Below, piece after piece: positions 36,835 to 45,219 of a stretch of DNA of 64,000 nucleotides. The DNA comes from a virus, in IMG/VR virus record IMGVR_UViG_3300031977_001295, positions 1-64,000 of that record, one strand, 5' to 3'. A program made the position numbers and the translations under genes. Numbering within the stretch: the first letter of the stretch is position 1; each line of letters starts with the position of its first letter. The notes beneath the pieces are model-generated. The model searched no databases. It was not told where the DNA came from and worked only from the letters and a program-made list of their open reading frames with translations.

Positions 36835-38000
36835 GCTAACTCCATTACTGCGTTAGAAATTGTACGAGCGATTTCTCTAAACCACTCTGCGTCTTTCCCT
36901 CTAGTTGTTTCAGCAGCAGTACCGATACGAATACCACTAGTGAATTTTGGTGGTAGTGGGTCACCAGGCACACTGTTTTTGTTCACCACAATCTGGTGGT
37001 CCTGCTCTAACCTGTCAGCAAGTTTAGACCCCATCACCTGATATTCTTTCAAGTCAAGCAGAATGATGTGACTATCTGTACCATCCGTCACCACATACAT
37101 TCCTTGTCGCCTAAACTCGTCTGCCATTTCCCATGCGTTGTCTACCACGTTCTTTGCATACTCTCGAAACTCTGGTTGCCGTGCTTCGTAGAATGCCTGA
37201 ACCTTTGCAGCAACCTGATTCATCAACGGGCCACCTTGTGTGCCAGGAAATAAAGCTCCATTGATTTTCTTGGTATACTTATCGTCCTGCCACATGATAA
37301 CTCCGCCACGGGGTCCACGTAACGTCTTGTGGGTCGTTGAAGTGATAACATCGGCATAACCAAAGGGTGAAGGGTAAACGCCTCCAGCAATCAATCCTGA
37401 GTAATGTGCGATGTCTGCAAGCAGGATAGCACCTTCACGTTTTGCGATAAAGTTAAAGAATTCCCAGTTGATTCTTCTTGGATATGCCGAGGCACCAGCG
37501 ATAATCATCTTAGGTTCGTGTTTCGCAGCAAGCATATCCACTTGGTCTTCATCAATCCAACCTTGTGAGTCTACACCATACTGAATGATGTTGAATAGTT
37601 TGCCTGAGATGTTGACCTTGTGTCCGTGAGACAGATGTCCACCATCGCCAAGACTGAGTGAGAGGATGGTATCTCCTGGCTTCAGAAGACCCATCATCAC
37701 TGCAAGATTGGCATTGGCACCCGAGTGTGGTTGAACATTGCATAAGAAATCTTCATCAAAACATCTCTGAAGTTCTCGCATTGCAAGATACTCAATATCG
37801 TCGTACCATTCACACCCGTTGTAGTATCGTTCGCCCGGATACCCTTCGGCATACTTGTTAGTCAGAATAGAACCAGACAACTCACGCACCTTTTCACTAG
37901 CAAAATTCTCACTAGCAATCAGTTGTGCATAATCTTCTTGTCTTGCCGCCTCTTTCTTCATGTAATTAACAAGAGTCGGGTTCATGCCAAGTTTCTTCAT
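36831..38000 (-). CDS. glyA: Serine hydroxymethyltransferase
   Basis: A 389-residue PLP enzyme interconverting serine and glycine while loading tetrahydrofolate, the one-carbon source for dTMP and purines. The start at 38000 is fixed by the ATGA overlap with the peroxiredoxin gene. Visible are LIASENFAS, TNKYAEGYPGERYYNGCE, HSGANANLAV, DIAHYSGLIAGG (Asp196, His199) and the PLP lysine K225 in STTHKTLRGPRGG. All key residues are present. It is an auxiliary metabolic gene that complements guaC and nrdJ. Confidence 0.95.
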   Translation of the reverse strand: MKKLGMNPTLVNYMKKEAARQEDYAQLIASENFASEKVRELSGSILTNKYAEGYPGERYYNGCEWYDDIEYLAMRELQRCFDEDFLCNVQPHSGANANLAVMMGLLKPGDTILSLSLGDGGHLSHGHKVNISGKLFNIIQYGVDSQGWIDEDQVDMLAAKHEPKMIIAGASAYPRRINWEFFNFIAKREGAILLADIAHYSGLIAGGVYPSPFGYADVITSTTHKTLRGPRGGVIMWQDDKYTKKINGALFPGTQGGPLMNQVAAKVQAFYEARQPEFREYAKNVVDNAWEMADEFRRQGMYVVTDGTDSHIILLDLKEYQVMGSKLADRLEQDHQIVVNKNSVPGDPLPPKFTSGIRIGTAAETTRGKDAEWFREIARTISNAVMELA

Positions 38001-38545
38001 GCTACCTCTTTTACTGCACTTTGACAATATGCCAAAAGATTTTCTGGCGTAGAAACCTCATAAGGGTCATCATCAGCATTATCTCGTTGACTCGCTTCAG
38101 GGAAAATTGCTTCCACCACACCATCATTTACAACCATCGCATATCGCCATGAACGTTGACCAAACCCGAGATTATCTTTACTCACTAGAGCTCCAACACC
38201 CTGAGTAAATAAACCGGAACCATCTGGAATTACTTTGACGTTCTCTAATTTTTGGTCTTTAGCCCAAGCATTCATCACGAAGGAATCGTTTACCGACATA
38301 CAATAGATTTCATCGATACCCGTCTTTTGGAATTCACCAAAGTTGTTTTCGTATCCAGGCAACTGATACGTAGAACATGTTGGTGTAAACGCTCCGGGCA
38401 AACTAAACAACAACACCCTCTTACCAGAGAAATAATCGGCAGTTGTTTTATCTTCCCATCGATATGGGTTAGGTCCTTCAATTGATTCGTCTCTTACACG
38501 AGTACGAAAAGTTACATCGGGTAGAGATTGTCCTTTTTTAATCAT
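37997..38545 (-). CDS. Peroxiredoxin (Prx5 type)
   Basis: A 182-residue thiol peroxidase with the peroxidatic site LPGAFTPTCSTYQLPGY (Cys57) and SVNDSFVMNAWAKD, typical of the Prx5/AhpE-like group. It reduces peroxides with thioredoxin or glutaredoxin. It may protect the infected cell from oxidative damage. ATGA overlaps on both sides tie it to glyA and a small upstream gene. Confidence 0.92.
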   Translation of the reverse strand: MIKKGQSLPDVTFRTRVRDESIEGPNPYRWEDKTTADYFSGKRVLLFSLPGAFTPTCSTYQLPGYENNFGEFQKTGIDEIYCMSVNDSFVMNAWAKDQKLENVKVIPDGSGLFTQGVGALVSKDNLGFGQRSWRYAMVVNDGVVEAIFPEASQRDNADDDPYEVSTPENLLAYCQSAVKEVA

Positions 38546-38673
38546 AGGTTTTTCCTTCTATAAAATGAAATAAATTCTGGCCATCGAAACATTCCTTCAC
38601 GAATACGACAATAAAATAACCCGTCATAAGGCGGGTCTAACTTTACTGGTATATCAAGTTCGGTCTGAACCAT
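38542..38673 (-). CDS. 43-aa hypothetical protein
   Basis: Short ORF (MVQTELDIPVKLDPPYDGLF..., FISFYRRKNL) joined by ATGA to the peroxiredoxin gene and overlapping the membrane-protein gene upstream by 20 nt. Function unknown. Confidence 0.55.
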   Translation of the reverse strand: MVQTELDIPVKLDPPYDGLFYCRIREGMFRWPEFISFYRRKNL

Positions 38674-38899
38674 ATCTATAATCCCTCTTGTCTATGAAAC
38701 TTCTTAAAATATATTTTCTAATTACAGCGAGAACAAATAAAACTGCCGTAATAAAAAAGGTCATTTCTGCGGCAGTCATACCTAAACGCAAACCCAAACT
38801 TATTAGAACAAAGTTGATAAAAAGATTTAAAGGGGTTGCAGCTATGGTATCGACTACAGCGAATTTTAGATTTGTTTTATCTAAACTCATCATCATCAA
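38654..38899 (-). CDS. Two-helix membrane protein (DUF7220-like)
   Basis: An 81-residue protein with two membrane segments (TPLNLFINFVLISLGLRLG and MTFFITAVLFVLAVIRKYIL). It resembles the small phage membrane family I know as DUF7220. The start is one of four consecutive ATG codons (38891-38899). Function unknown. Confidence 0.7.
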   Translation of the reverse strand: MMMMSLDKTNLKFAVVDTIAATPLNLFINFVLISLGLRLGMTAAEMTFFITAVLFVLAVIRKYILRSFIDKRDYRYGSDRT

Positions 38900-39086
38900 A
38901 TTCTAAATCCAAAGAAAAGGTCGTTGTATCTAGGTCATAACCTTCTGTTACATTATATGACATTTCTTTGGTCATTTCAAGGTCTCGAACAAATTCATCA
39001 ATGAACCTTCTCTTCGCTCTTGTATAAGAAGCGAGTTCATCAAGTTTCTTCTGACGATAATCACAGAGACTAATCACATTACTCAT
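38877..39086 (-). CDS. Small hypothetical protein
   Basis: A 69-residue protein (MSNVISLCDYRQKKLDELAS..., acidic C-terminus DLEFDDDEFR). It overlaps the membrane-protein gene by 23 nt. Function unknown. Confidence 0.65.
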   Translation of the reverse strand: MSNVISLCDYRQKKLDELASYTRAKRRFIDEFVRDLEMTKEMSYNVTEGYDLDTTTFSLDLEFDDDEFR

Positions 39087-39101
39087 AATATAAAATACCT
39101 T

Positions 39102-39290
39102 TTATTTTGAATGAGGGGGTTTTTTTACTTCGACAAACCACTCGTGTTTACGAGACTTAGGATTATACTTCTTCATCCTAAATTTTTCGGGGTGCTTACG
39201 TTTCTTGTAAACGGTGTAGTGGTAATCGTGCGATTCCCTTGTTTGTCCTTCGGGAATCAGATATACCACATCGAGGTCTTTTCTAGCCAT
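39102..39290 (-). CDS. Ribosomal protein bL33-like protein
   Basis: A 62-residue basic protein. Residues 21-60, with HYTVYKKRKHPEKFRMKKYN and PKSRKHEWFVEVK, line up with bacterial L33 (YTxxKxKRxxPEKxxxKKxxPxxRxHxxxxExK). Some large marine phages carry ribosomal proteins. It could enter host ribosomes. The N-terminal 20 residues are unlike L33. It is coupled to its upstream neighbour by TAATG. Confidence 0.7.
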   Translation of the reverse strand: MARKDLDVVYLIPEGQTRESHDYHYTVYKKRKHPEKFRMKKYNPKSRKHEWFVEVKKPPHSK

Positions 39291-39451
39291 TACTTAGGGT
39301 CTCCAGCTGGGGCTCTTACCAAAGAAAAAAGATGATTCTGAACTTCATGCCATTCTTCACGTTTATACGTAATTAGTGTACCATCTGGTTCAATTAATTC
39401 AAAATCACCATCCCAATTACACTTCAATTCGATTGTCGTATTCGCCGACAT
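39290..39451 (-). CDS. 53-aa hypothetical protein
   Basis: MSANTTIELKCNWDGDFELI..., a short beta-rich ORF directly coupled (TAATG) to the L33-like gene. Function unknown. Confidence 0.55.
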   Translation of the reverse strand: MSANTTIELKCNWDGDFELIEPDGTLITYKREEWHEVQNHLFSLVRAPAGDPK

Positions 39452-39461
39452 TATATTAGAT

Positions 39462-39929
39462 TCAGACAAGGCCAGCTTTCTCCAGTGTCATATCAACGAT
39501 GCCTTCTTCAATAAGTCGGCGACGATTAATCATATGTTGTGCTTGAACTTCTTCTTTACTACCACCAAAGTAAGGTACGCAATGGCCCTCATCAATCATG
39601 ACTTCGGTAACTGGACGCCATGAATCTTTGTTGAAATCGTAAACAGTAAAGTCACCTAAGATTCGACCGAACTTACCTTTCATATCTTCGCCGTTTTTCG
39701 CAACTTGTGTTTTGAGAACACACTCTTTACCAAGTAACTCTTTTAGTCGTTTCTTTGCGGCAAGACCGAACGCCTTTTCAACTTTATCTCTTGTACGAGA
39801 TTCTGGTGTATCGATTCCCATGATACGTACACGTTCATCTTTTAACCAGATTCCGAAACCCAAGTCAATGTCAACATCTACAGTGTCGCCATCAACAACT
39901 TTAACCAGTTTACATCTATACTCGTGCAT
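39462..39929 (-). CDS. Thermonuclease (staphylococcal nuclease-like)
   Basis: A 155-residue SNase-fold protein: VKVVDGDTVDVDIDLGFG (metal-binding aspartates), VRIMGIDTPESRTRDK (catalytic arginine), GRILGDF, and GHCVPYFGG. No signal peptide, so it acts in the cytoplasm. The family is frequent in cyanophages; host nucleic-acid breakdown is the likely role. Confidence 0.9.
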   Translation of the reverse strand: MHEYRCKLVKVVDGDTVDVDIDLGFGIWLKDERVRIMGIDTPESRTRDKVEKAFGLAAKKRLKELLGKECVLKTQVAKNGEDMKGKFGRILGDFTVYDFNKDSWRPVTEVMIDEGHCVPYFGGSKEEVQAQHMINRRRLIEEGIVDMTLEKAGLV

Positions 39930-40295
39930 TTAATGTTCACCTCTATTGTTAGTTAATTTGTTCCAATCATCAGGAGTAACATTATCTATACTATGATGTC
40001 CAGGCGCAGGTTTGATAGCTTGTGTATATTCTTGGTCATGAATGAACAATTGAATCAGTGTATAATGTAAGACTTTCACCAAGTCTTTTCGCCATTCAGT
40101 TGGTGTCTCACCTTTCTTCCCATATCGTTTCAGATACTTTTTAGCATTACCAATACAAAATCCTGTACCGTGACCATCATCAATAATGTCCTCAGTCGCT
40201 TGAATCTTGCCGCCAGCATAATGTTGGTCGTATGTTTGATCGACATACGCTTTCAACTCTTCAATGAGTTTGTCTTCATTAAATTTGTAATTCAC
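39930..40295 (-). CDS. DUF3310-like protein
   Basis: A 121-residue protein with GHGTGFCIGNAKKYLKRYG, the mark of DUF3310, a phage family predicted to bind nucleotides. It overlaps the cytidylyltransferase gene by 17 nt. Function unknown. Confidence 0.8.
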   Translation of the reverse strand: MNYKFNEDKLIEELKAYVDQTYDQHYAGGKIQATEDIIDDGHGTGFCIGNAKKYLKRYGKKGETPTEWRKDLVKVLHYTLIQLFIHDQEYTQAIKPAPGHHSIDNVTPDDWNKLTNNRGEH

Positions 40296-40698
40296 TAACT
40301 CTTCTCCTCAAATCACTTGTAGAAAACCTATGGTCTCTTTTATTAAAGTAAACTTCAATTCCTCTTGAAGCACATATATCACGGCCGGTGAAATTAGAGT
40401 CTTTATACTCTTCACCTATTATTCTAACATCTATGTTTACCATTTGCAAGATGTCTTCTAAATCAGTTTCACTTTGATATGGTATAATTTCATCCACATA
40501 CTTAACACCAACCAGCTGTGTATATCTCTCCACCAAAGTTTGAACTGGTGAATTTTTTTCAGAACGGTCAAGTGAAGGGTCAACCTGTAAACCACAAATC
40601 AAATAATCACATTGTTCTTTCGCTTCACGCAACATCGTAATATGACCAGCGTGAAGCAAGTCAAACGTACTGGCTGTAAACCCTACTACCTTTCCCAT
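40279..40698 (-). CDS. Glycerol-3-phosphate cytidylyltransferase-like protein
   Basis: A 139-residue single-domain cytidylyltransferase: GFTASTFDLLHAGHITMLRE (HxGH), VDEIIPYQ, IGEEYKDSNFTG, and FSTSDLRRR (RTEGISTT-type end). TagD-like proteins make CDP-glycerol-type sugars. In T4-like marine phages this gene is common but its substrate is not known. Confidence 0.85.
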   Translation of the reverse strand: MGKVVGFTASTFDLLHAGHITMLREAKEQCDYLICGLQVDPSLDRSEKNSPVQTLVERYTQLVGVKYVDEIIPYQSETDLEDILQMVNIDVRIIGEEYKDSNFTGRDICASRGIEVYFNKRDHRFSTSDLRRRVSELQI

Positions 40699-41327
40699 CG
40701 ATAAAACTCATGTTGTCCAATTGTACCCGTGTATTCCATACCACGGTCTTTAACCCACTTAGGTCTAACTTGTAGTGAATGATAATGGGTAGCACCCTCA
40801 GTTATTCCTCGCCAGTTACCTTTGTCGAAAACTTCTTCTGCCATCATATATGATTCTGCCCAAGCATCGGGGTCGCCAGGTTCGTCACTTACACCATCAC
40901 AGAACCACGAGAACTGACACATGTGACGTTTAGGAACCATGTTACCTTTCCAGTTCTCAACCCAAACAGTTTGCTTTACAACTTCACATACCGTGTTAGG
41001 ATAGTATGAATCCTCAACACGATTCATTACAACATCCGCGACAGCAGACTGTCCAGCAAAACTGTCGCCGCGAGACTCATGATAAATATTGAGAGCAAGG
41101 CAGTAACGTTCGTCTCTAAGGTACTCCTCTTCAACTGTTGGTCCAGTTGCTGTGACAACAACTTCCTCTTCAGTAATAATCTCTGTCTCTTCGACAGTTG
41201 CGACTTGTGATTGTTGAAAATTTTGTTTCGCATCAGAAACCACCCAATCAACGAAAAAGTACAAAACAAAAAACCAAAAAACTCCGAAACAAGCGAAGGC
41301 TAGTTTCCATGTTATCGATTTTTTCAT
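40686..41327 (-). CDS. SleB-type cell wall hydrolase with N-terminal membrane anchor (endolysin)
   Basis: A 213-residue protein. An N-terminal hydrophobic segment (LAFACFGVFWFFVLYFFVDW, about 9-28) is followed by an acidic linker. The Hydrolase_2 domain (about 75-213) has CLALNIYHESRGDSFAGQSA, MNRVEDSYYP, CQFSWFCDG. The anchor suggests export by Sec, as in signal-anchor endolysins. This is the main candidate for peptidoglycan degradation at lysis. Confidence 0.85.
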   Translation of the reverse strand: MKKSITWKLAFACFGVFWFFVLYFFVDWVVSDAKQNFQQSQVATVEETEIITEEEVVVTATGPTVEEEYLRDERYCLALNIYHESRGDSFAGQSAVADVVMNRVEDSYYPNTVCEVVKQTVWVENWKGNMVPKRHMCQFSWFCDGVSDEPGDPDAWAESYMMAEEVFDKGNWRGITEGATHYHSLQVRPKWVKDRGMEYTGTIGQHEFYRWER

Positions 41328-41560
41328 TAGACTATTTTCCTTTTCTTTCCTTCTATGTCTGTTGCTGTTATAGTATAAGAAGAAGTTTCATCAACGAATT
41401 CCGCAGTAAGTGTTTCTCCATCTCGACAAAAAGAGTTTGCCATGAATTGCCAATGACTTTCAAACGCTTTCTTAGCTCCAATCGTGCGACCCCACCAATG
41501 AGCCGCCGTCATCCACACTAAGAACATCAAAGTTAATTCTGTCGGTGATAAATTGACCAT
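41327..41560 (-). CDS. Small membrane protein
   Basis: A 77-residue protein with an N-terminal membrane segment (LTLMFLVWMTAAHWWGRTIG) and a C-terminal beta-rich tail. It precedes the endolysin gene with a TAATG overlap and has a strong GGAGAGGG Shine-Dalgarno. A lysis-accessory role is possible. Confidence 0.65.
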   Translation of the reverse strand: MVNLSPTELTLMFLVWMTAAHWWGRTIGAKKAFESHWQFMANSFCRDGETLTAEFVDETSSYTITATDIEGKKRKIV

Positions 41561-41574
41561 TTACCCTCTCCTTA

Positions 41575-42957
41575 CTATTGAATACGTAAACCTTTCAACC
41601 GTTGACCAACATTTGAATTATCAAACACTGGACCATCATCAACCGTGTCATCTGTCAAATTTTGTTCAGACTGTTCTACATCATACAACTTCATTTTACT
41701 TCTGTCAACCCCTATCACAAATCTTTTGTTTTGATTAGGGTCATTGTATCGGTTTTTAAGTTGTTTCACCATAATCTGATTTAGACTTTCCATCTCTTCA
41801 CTGGTAACAAGAGCGAACATTAAATCAGCAGTAGCAGGTAGACCAAAAGATTCAGAGGTATCCTCAAGGCCTGGGTCAGAGTTTGCATAACCGGAACGAG
41901 TCGTTTGTGTTGCAGATAAAATAGGTACATCAAATTCTACTGCAAGTCCACGAATCTCTTCAGCAATTGATTTGATATATGAGTAAGAATTAATTGCACC
42001 CCCCATGCCCTTCATTCTAGATGACGCACATATATTTAGATAATCTATGAATACAATCTCAGGTTTAAACGATTTCTTTAATCGAAGTTCGTTCATTAGG
42101 GCACGAAAGTGACCCGTGTGAGCCTGACCAGTTGGGTACTCCTTGATAATCAATTTACCTTCGGTTTTTTCTCGTATCGCCGAAACCCTATCCAAGAACA
42201 TTGGTTTTGATAAATGGTCAAGTTGGTCAATAGGAACATTCAACAGATTCGCATCAATTCTTTCTGCGATTCGTTCCTCCGCCATCTCCATCGTAATATA
42301 CAAAACATTGCGTCCTAGAGAAAGGCAGTTGGCGGCGCAATGACACATAAAAAGACTTTTACCCACGCCTGTACCAGCCAGTGCGATGTTCAGAGTCTTA
42401 TTGGGGAGTCCACCTTTAGTGATTTCATTAAAGTATTCCAAGTCGAACGGAATTCTCTCCTCCTGCTCATGATAAAAGTCGTATCGCTCTTCTACATTTT
42501 CTAGATAGTCATGTCCTACATTAGTGTCAAAGCAAACCGCCAGTGCCTTTTGTAACACATCAGGAATTGCATTTTTAGTCAACTTCTGATGTTTGCCATC
42601 AATAATCTGAATCGATTCCATGATAGCATTATATACCGCTCGGTCTTGACACCATTTCTCGGTGGTCTCTAACAACCACTCTTCATCTTCATCTTTGGGT
42701 GTGAAGATATCAGGAAGGATATCAAGAGCGTGCGTATACATTTCTTCGTTCATCGTCGTAACTTCATCAAGTTCGATTTTGAACGCTTCGAGTGTGGGTA
42801 GCTTGTTGTACTTGGTTACAAACTTGGTAACTTGGTCGAACAACTCACGATATACACCCTCGAAATATTTTTTCTGAACGAAGGGTAAAACCTTCCGCAT
42901 AAAATTTTCTTGGGTAAGAATGTTACGTAGAATAGTTTTTTCTAATTCTATATTCAT
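41575..42957 (-). CDS. 41: Replicative DNA helicase (T4 gp41)
   Basis: A 460-residue DnaB-family helicase that unwinds DNA ahead of the polymerase. N-terminal helical domain, then the RecA-like core with Walker A GTGVGKS (195-201), FIDYLNICASS (Walker B), SATQTTRSGYAN and VGVDRSKM-like C-terminal motifs. Gene order with uvsX and gene 43 is as in marine T4-like phages. ATGA overlap upstream. Confidence 0.95.
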   Translation of the reverse strand: MNIELEKTILRNILTQENFMRKVLPFVQKKYFEGVYRELFDQVTKFVTKYNKLPTLEAFKIELDEVTTMNEEMYTHALDILPDIFTPKDEDEEWLLETTEKWCQDRAVYNAIMESIQIIDGKHQKLTKNAIPDVLQKALAVCFDTNVGHDYLENVEERYDFYHEQEERIPFDLEYFNEITKGGLPNKTLNIALAGTGVGKSLFMCHCAANCLSLGRNVLYITMEMAEERIAERIDANLLNVPIDQLDHLSKPMFLDRVSAIREKTEGKLIIKEYPTGQAHTGHFRALMNELRLKKSFKPEIVFIDYLNICASSRMKGMGGAINSYSYIKSIAEEIRGLAVEFDVPILSATQTTRSGYANSDPGLEDTSESFGLPATADLMFALVTSEEMESLNQIMVKQLKNRYNDPNQNKRFVIGVDRSKMKLYDVEQSEQNLTDDTVDDGPVFDNSNVGQRLKGLRIQ

Positions 42958-43250
42958 TTTGCCTCAAGGTCTTTAAATTTTACATATCCATTTTCAACAC
43001 CAACACGAAGAATATCTTGTAAAACTTCTGTAGCTTGATTTTCAAGCATCTGGTCGTTTTCTTCTACGTCTGGGTCTGGAGAGTAAATTATTTTATAATC
43101 AAACGTTAATCGTTTTTGGTTGCCATCAAATTTAACAACACCGTAACGAATAACTGTTTCAGGATATTCACCAGTTAGAAATCTAACATCCCAACCATCT
43201 CCCATTTCAACTGGTGTTGGTATGAGTTGGTAGTCAATGTTTTCTTTCAT
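42954..43250 (-). CDS. Conserved hypothetical protein between uvsX and gene 41
   Basis: A 98-residue alpha/beta protein (MKENIDYQLIPTPVEMGDGW, VIRYGVVKFDGNQKRLTFDY). It is coupled by ATGA to uvsX and gene 41. Position suggests a role in replication or recombination, unproven. Confidence 0.8.
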   Translation of the reverse strand: MKENIDYQLIPTPVEMGDGWDVRFLTGEYPETVIRYGVVKFDGNQKRLTFDYKIIYSPDPDVEENDQMLENQATEVLQDILRVGVENGYVKFKDLEAK

Positions 43251-44272
43251 TCTTCTTCCAATTCAAGTTCTAGTGAAGTTCCATTATGACCTATTTTATA
43301 CATCTTTTCAACATATTCCGTAAATGATTGGTTCTGAAGAATGTCAAGCCAGAAACTACCATCAAGTTCTGATGCTCGATATTTTTTATCTTGTCCTTCT
43401 TTTTGATACCATCCGTTAGATGGTTTAGTAACATGACCGGAAGCCAAAGCAACATCGAGCAAACCACTGTACTTGTCAATACCACCTTCCCACGAAACCG
43501 AGACAGGAATCTTAGACTTCTCTTTTACGTATCGAGACTTCTCTACGTTAATGATAAAATCATATCCGGTGATTTCAGTTCCAGTCTTGTTCTGTCGGCG
43601 TCCAAGAATCCAGATGTTATCAGCGGAGTAGTAAATACCTGTACCACCACCTACGATATCTTTCGGGAAGAGACCAATTTCTTTGTACGTATGATTGACT
43701 GCCAGCAAAGGGACATTCTTCATTGTCAAATAGGGTGTGGTCATACGAAACAAGCCTTTCAGTGCCTTAGCTCGTGACATATCGGCAACTGACTTTTCGT
43801 CTAGTGCATCTTCGAGTTCTTTCTTAGATGCAAGGTTACCGATTGAATCGATGACCACAATGACCTTATCACCGTTCTCAATGTTGTCAAGTTGATTGAT
43901 AAGGTCAAACTTTAATTCTTCAACGTTTGTGATAGGAATATGCAAAACCCTAGAAGTGTCAATCTCAAACACATCAAAGTACGATTGGGGTGAACCAAAC
44001 TCTGAATCATAGAACAACATCACAGCTTCAGGGTCCGCTTTTAAATATGCAGAGGCAATCTTCAAGGCGAAAGATGTCTTGAAGTGTTTGGACGGACCAG
44101 CAAGAACGGTCAGACCGGGCGCAAGACCACCATCAAGAGAACCCGACAAAGCTGCGTTCAGCATAGGAACATCTGTTCGTACCATTTCTTTCTTAGTGAA
44201 AAACTCAGACTTTTCCAACACTTCAGTGTGCTTGAGTTTGCTGTTCTTCTTCAGTTTATTTAATAGTGACAT
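43247..44272 (-). CDS. uvsX: Recombinase UvsX (RecA-like)
   Basis: A 341-residue strand-exchange protein. Walker A is GPSKHFKTS (59-67) in the T4 style, followed by VIVVIDSIGNL (Walker B) and the DNA-binding loops around VGGGTGIYYSADNIW. An acidic tail (LELELEEE) contacts partner proteins such as UvsY, also present at 60110. Confidence 0.95.
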   Translation of the reverse strand: MSLLNKLKKNSKLKHTEVLEKSEFFTKKEMVRTDVPMLNAALSGSLDGGLAPGLTVLAGPSKHFKTSFALKIASAYLKADPEAVMLFYDSEFGSPQSYFDVFEIDTSRVLHIPITNVEELKFDLINQLDNIENGDKVIVVIDSIGNLASKKELEDALDEKSVADMSRAKALKGLFRMTTPYLTMKNVPLLAVNHTYKEIGLFPKDIVGGGTGIYYSADNIWILGRRQNKTGTEITGYDFIINVEKSRYVKEKSKIPVSVSWEGGIDKYSGLLDVALASGHVTKPSNGWYQKEGQDKKYRASELDGSFWLDILQNQSFTEYVEKMYKIGHNGTSLELELEEE

Positions 44273-44277
44273 ATATT

Positions 44278-45219
44278 TTAATTCCTGTAAACGTATTCTA
44301 TTGCGCTGTTAGCTTCAACTTCCAATGGTCTATTATCATACCAGTTTCCAGTGTCTTTGTCAAATTCTCGACATAGGTCTGCAATCTGTTTTGGTGTGAT
44401 GGGATATTCAGACTTAACGGCGTTACCAGCAATCGCCACCATAATCTGATACATTTTGTGATACCATCCTGTGCCACTGAGTAACATATATTCTTGTCCT
44501 AGTTTCTTCGGAAAGAATGGACAGTCTTTATATGACACCCACGTGATTTCTGTGTTCTGTGCCTGTTCTTTTCGATACTTAATCACTTCATCTCGAAGTT
44601 TCTCAGGCAACTTATCTAGAAAGTTTTTACCCTTCGGGGCCTCAAAGGTCCACTTGTCCATCAGGGTCTTAGGATGAACGTGTTGACCCGCATTGATAAA
44701 GAAGAAATTAAATGCGTCCGGATATTGTGCCGGAACATAATACATTCGTGACAAATCTTTTGTTTGTTTGTCACCAATGTCTTGCAGTTCTTTATTCAGA
44801 GCGTGCCAGAAATGTGGTATGTCATCAGCGTATACAATATCAACCAACGGAAACACCAATCGAAACTTAGGGTAGTTTGGTGTGCTGCTTGCGGTAGAGT
44901 AACATACGAAATGATACTGACCGCAAATATCCTGTAGAGACGGAACTAAATCGACAGGAAGTACGCTATCAGAAGAAAAGAAATCGTCCACATCAACAGC
45001 AGCCCAACCACCCCAATAATCAACATTTTTATTAGACCTCGTAGTGTTGGGAAGATAATGAGCAGGAGTAATAAGAGGAGAAGAATTGTTTCCACCTTTC
45101 TGACCTTCTTTAACTGATAAACCTTTTAGTAATGATTCGAATTTTGCCCACGTGGTAAACTCCATAGTCCTATGGGTTTTGTTATCGAACTGATTTTGAA
45201 ACATTGTGAGTGAGTACAT
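44278..45219 (-). CDS. Primase/polymerase-like (AEP-type) protein
   Basis: A 313-residue protein. The N-terminal half has WAAVDVDDFF (DxD-like acidic pair) and VCYSTASSTPNYPKFRLVFP, a pattern of archaeo-eukaryotic primase domains. The C-terminal HKMYQIMVAIAGNAVKSEYP and QIADLCREFD resemble a PriCT-like helical domain. It lies between uvsX and the DNA polymerase. No T4 gp61 primase is in the window, so this may prime or take part in replication; that is an inference. Confidence 0.6.
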   Translation of the reverse strand: MYSLTMFQNQFDNKTHRTMEFTTWAKFESLLKGLSVKEGQKGGNNSSPLITPAHYLPNTTRSNKNVDYWGGWAAVDVDDFFSSDSVLPVDLVPSLQDICGQYHFVCYSTASSTPNYPKFRLVFPLVDIVYADDIPHFWHALNKELQDIGDKQTKDLSRMYYVPAQYPDAFNFFFINAGQHVHPKTLMDKWTFEAPKGKNFLDKLPEKLRDEVIKYRKEQAQNTEITWVSYKDCPFFPKKLGQEYMLLSGTGWYHKMYQIMVAIAGNAVKSEYPITPKQIADLCREFDKDTGNWYDNRPLEVEANSAIEYVYRN

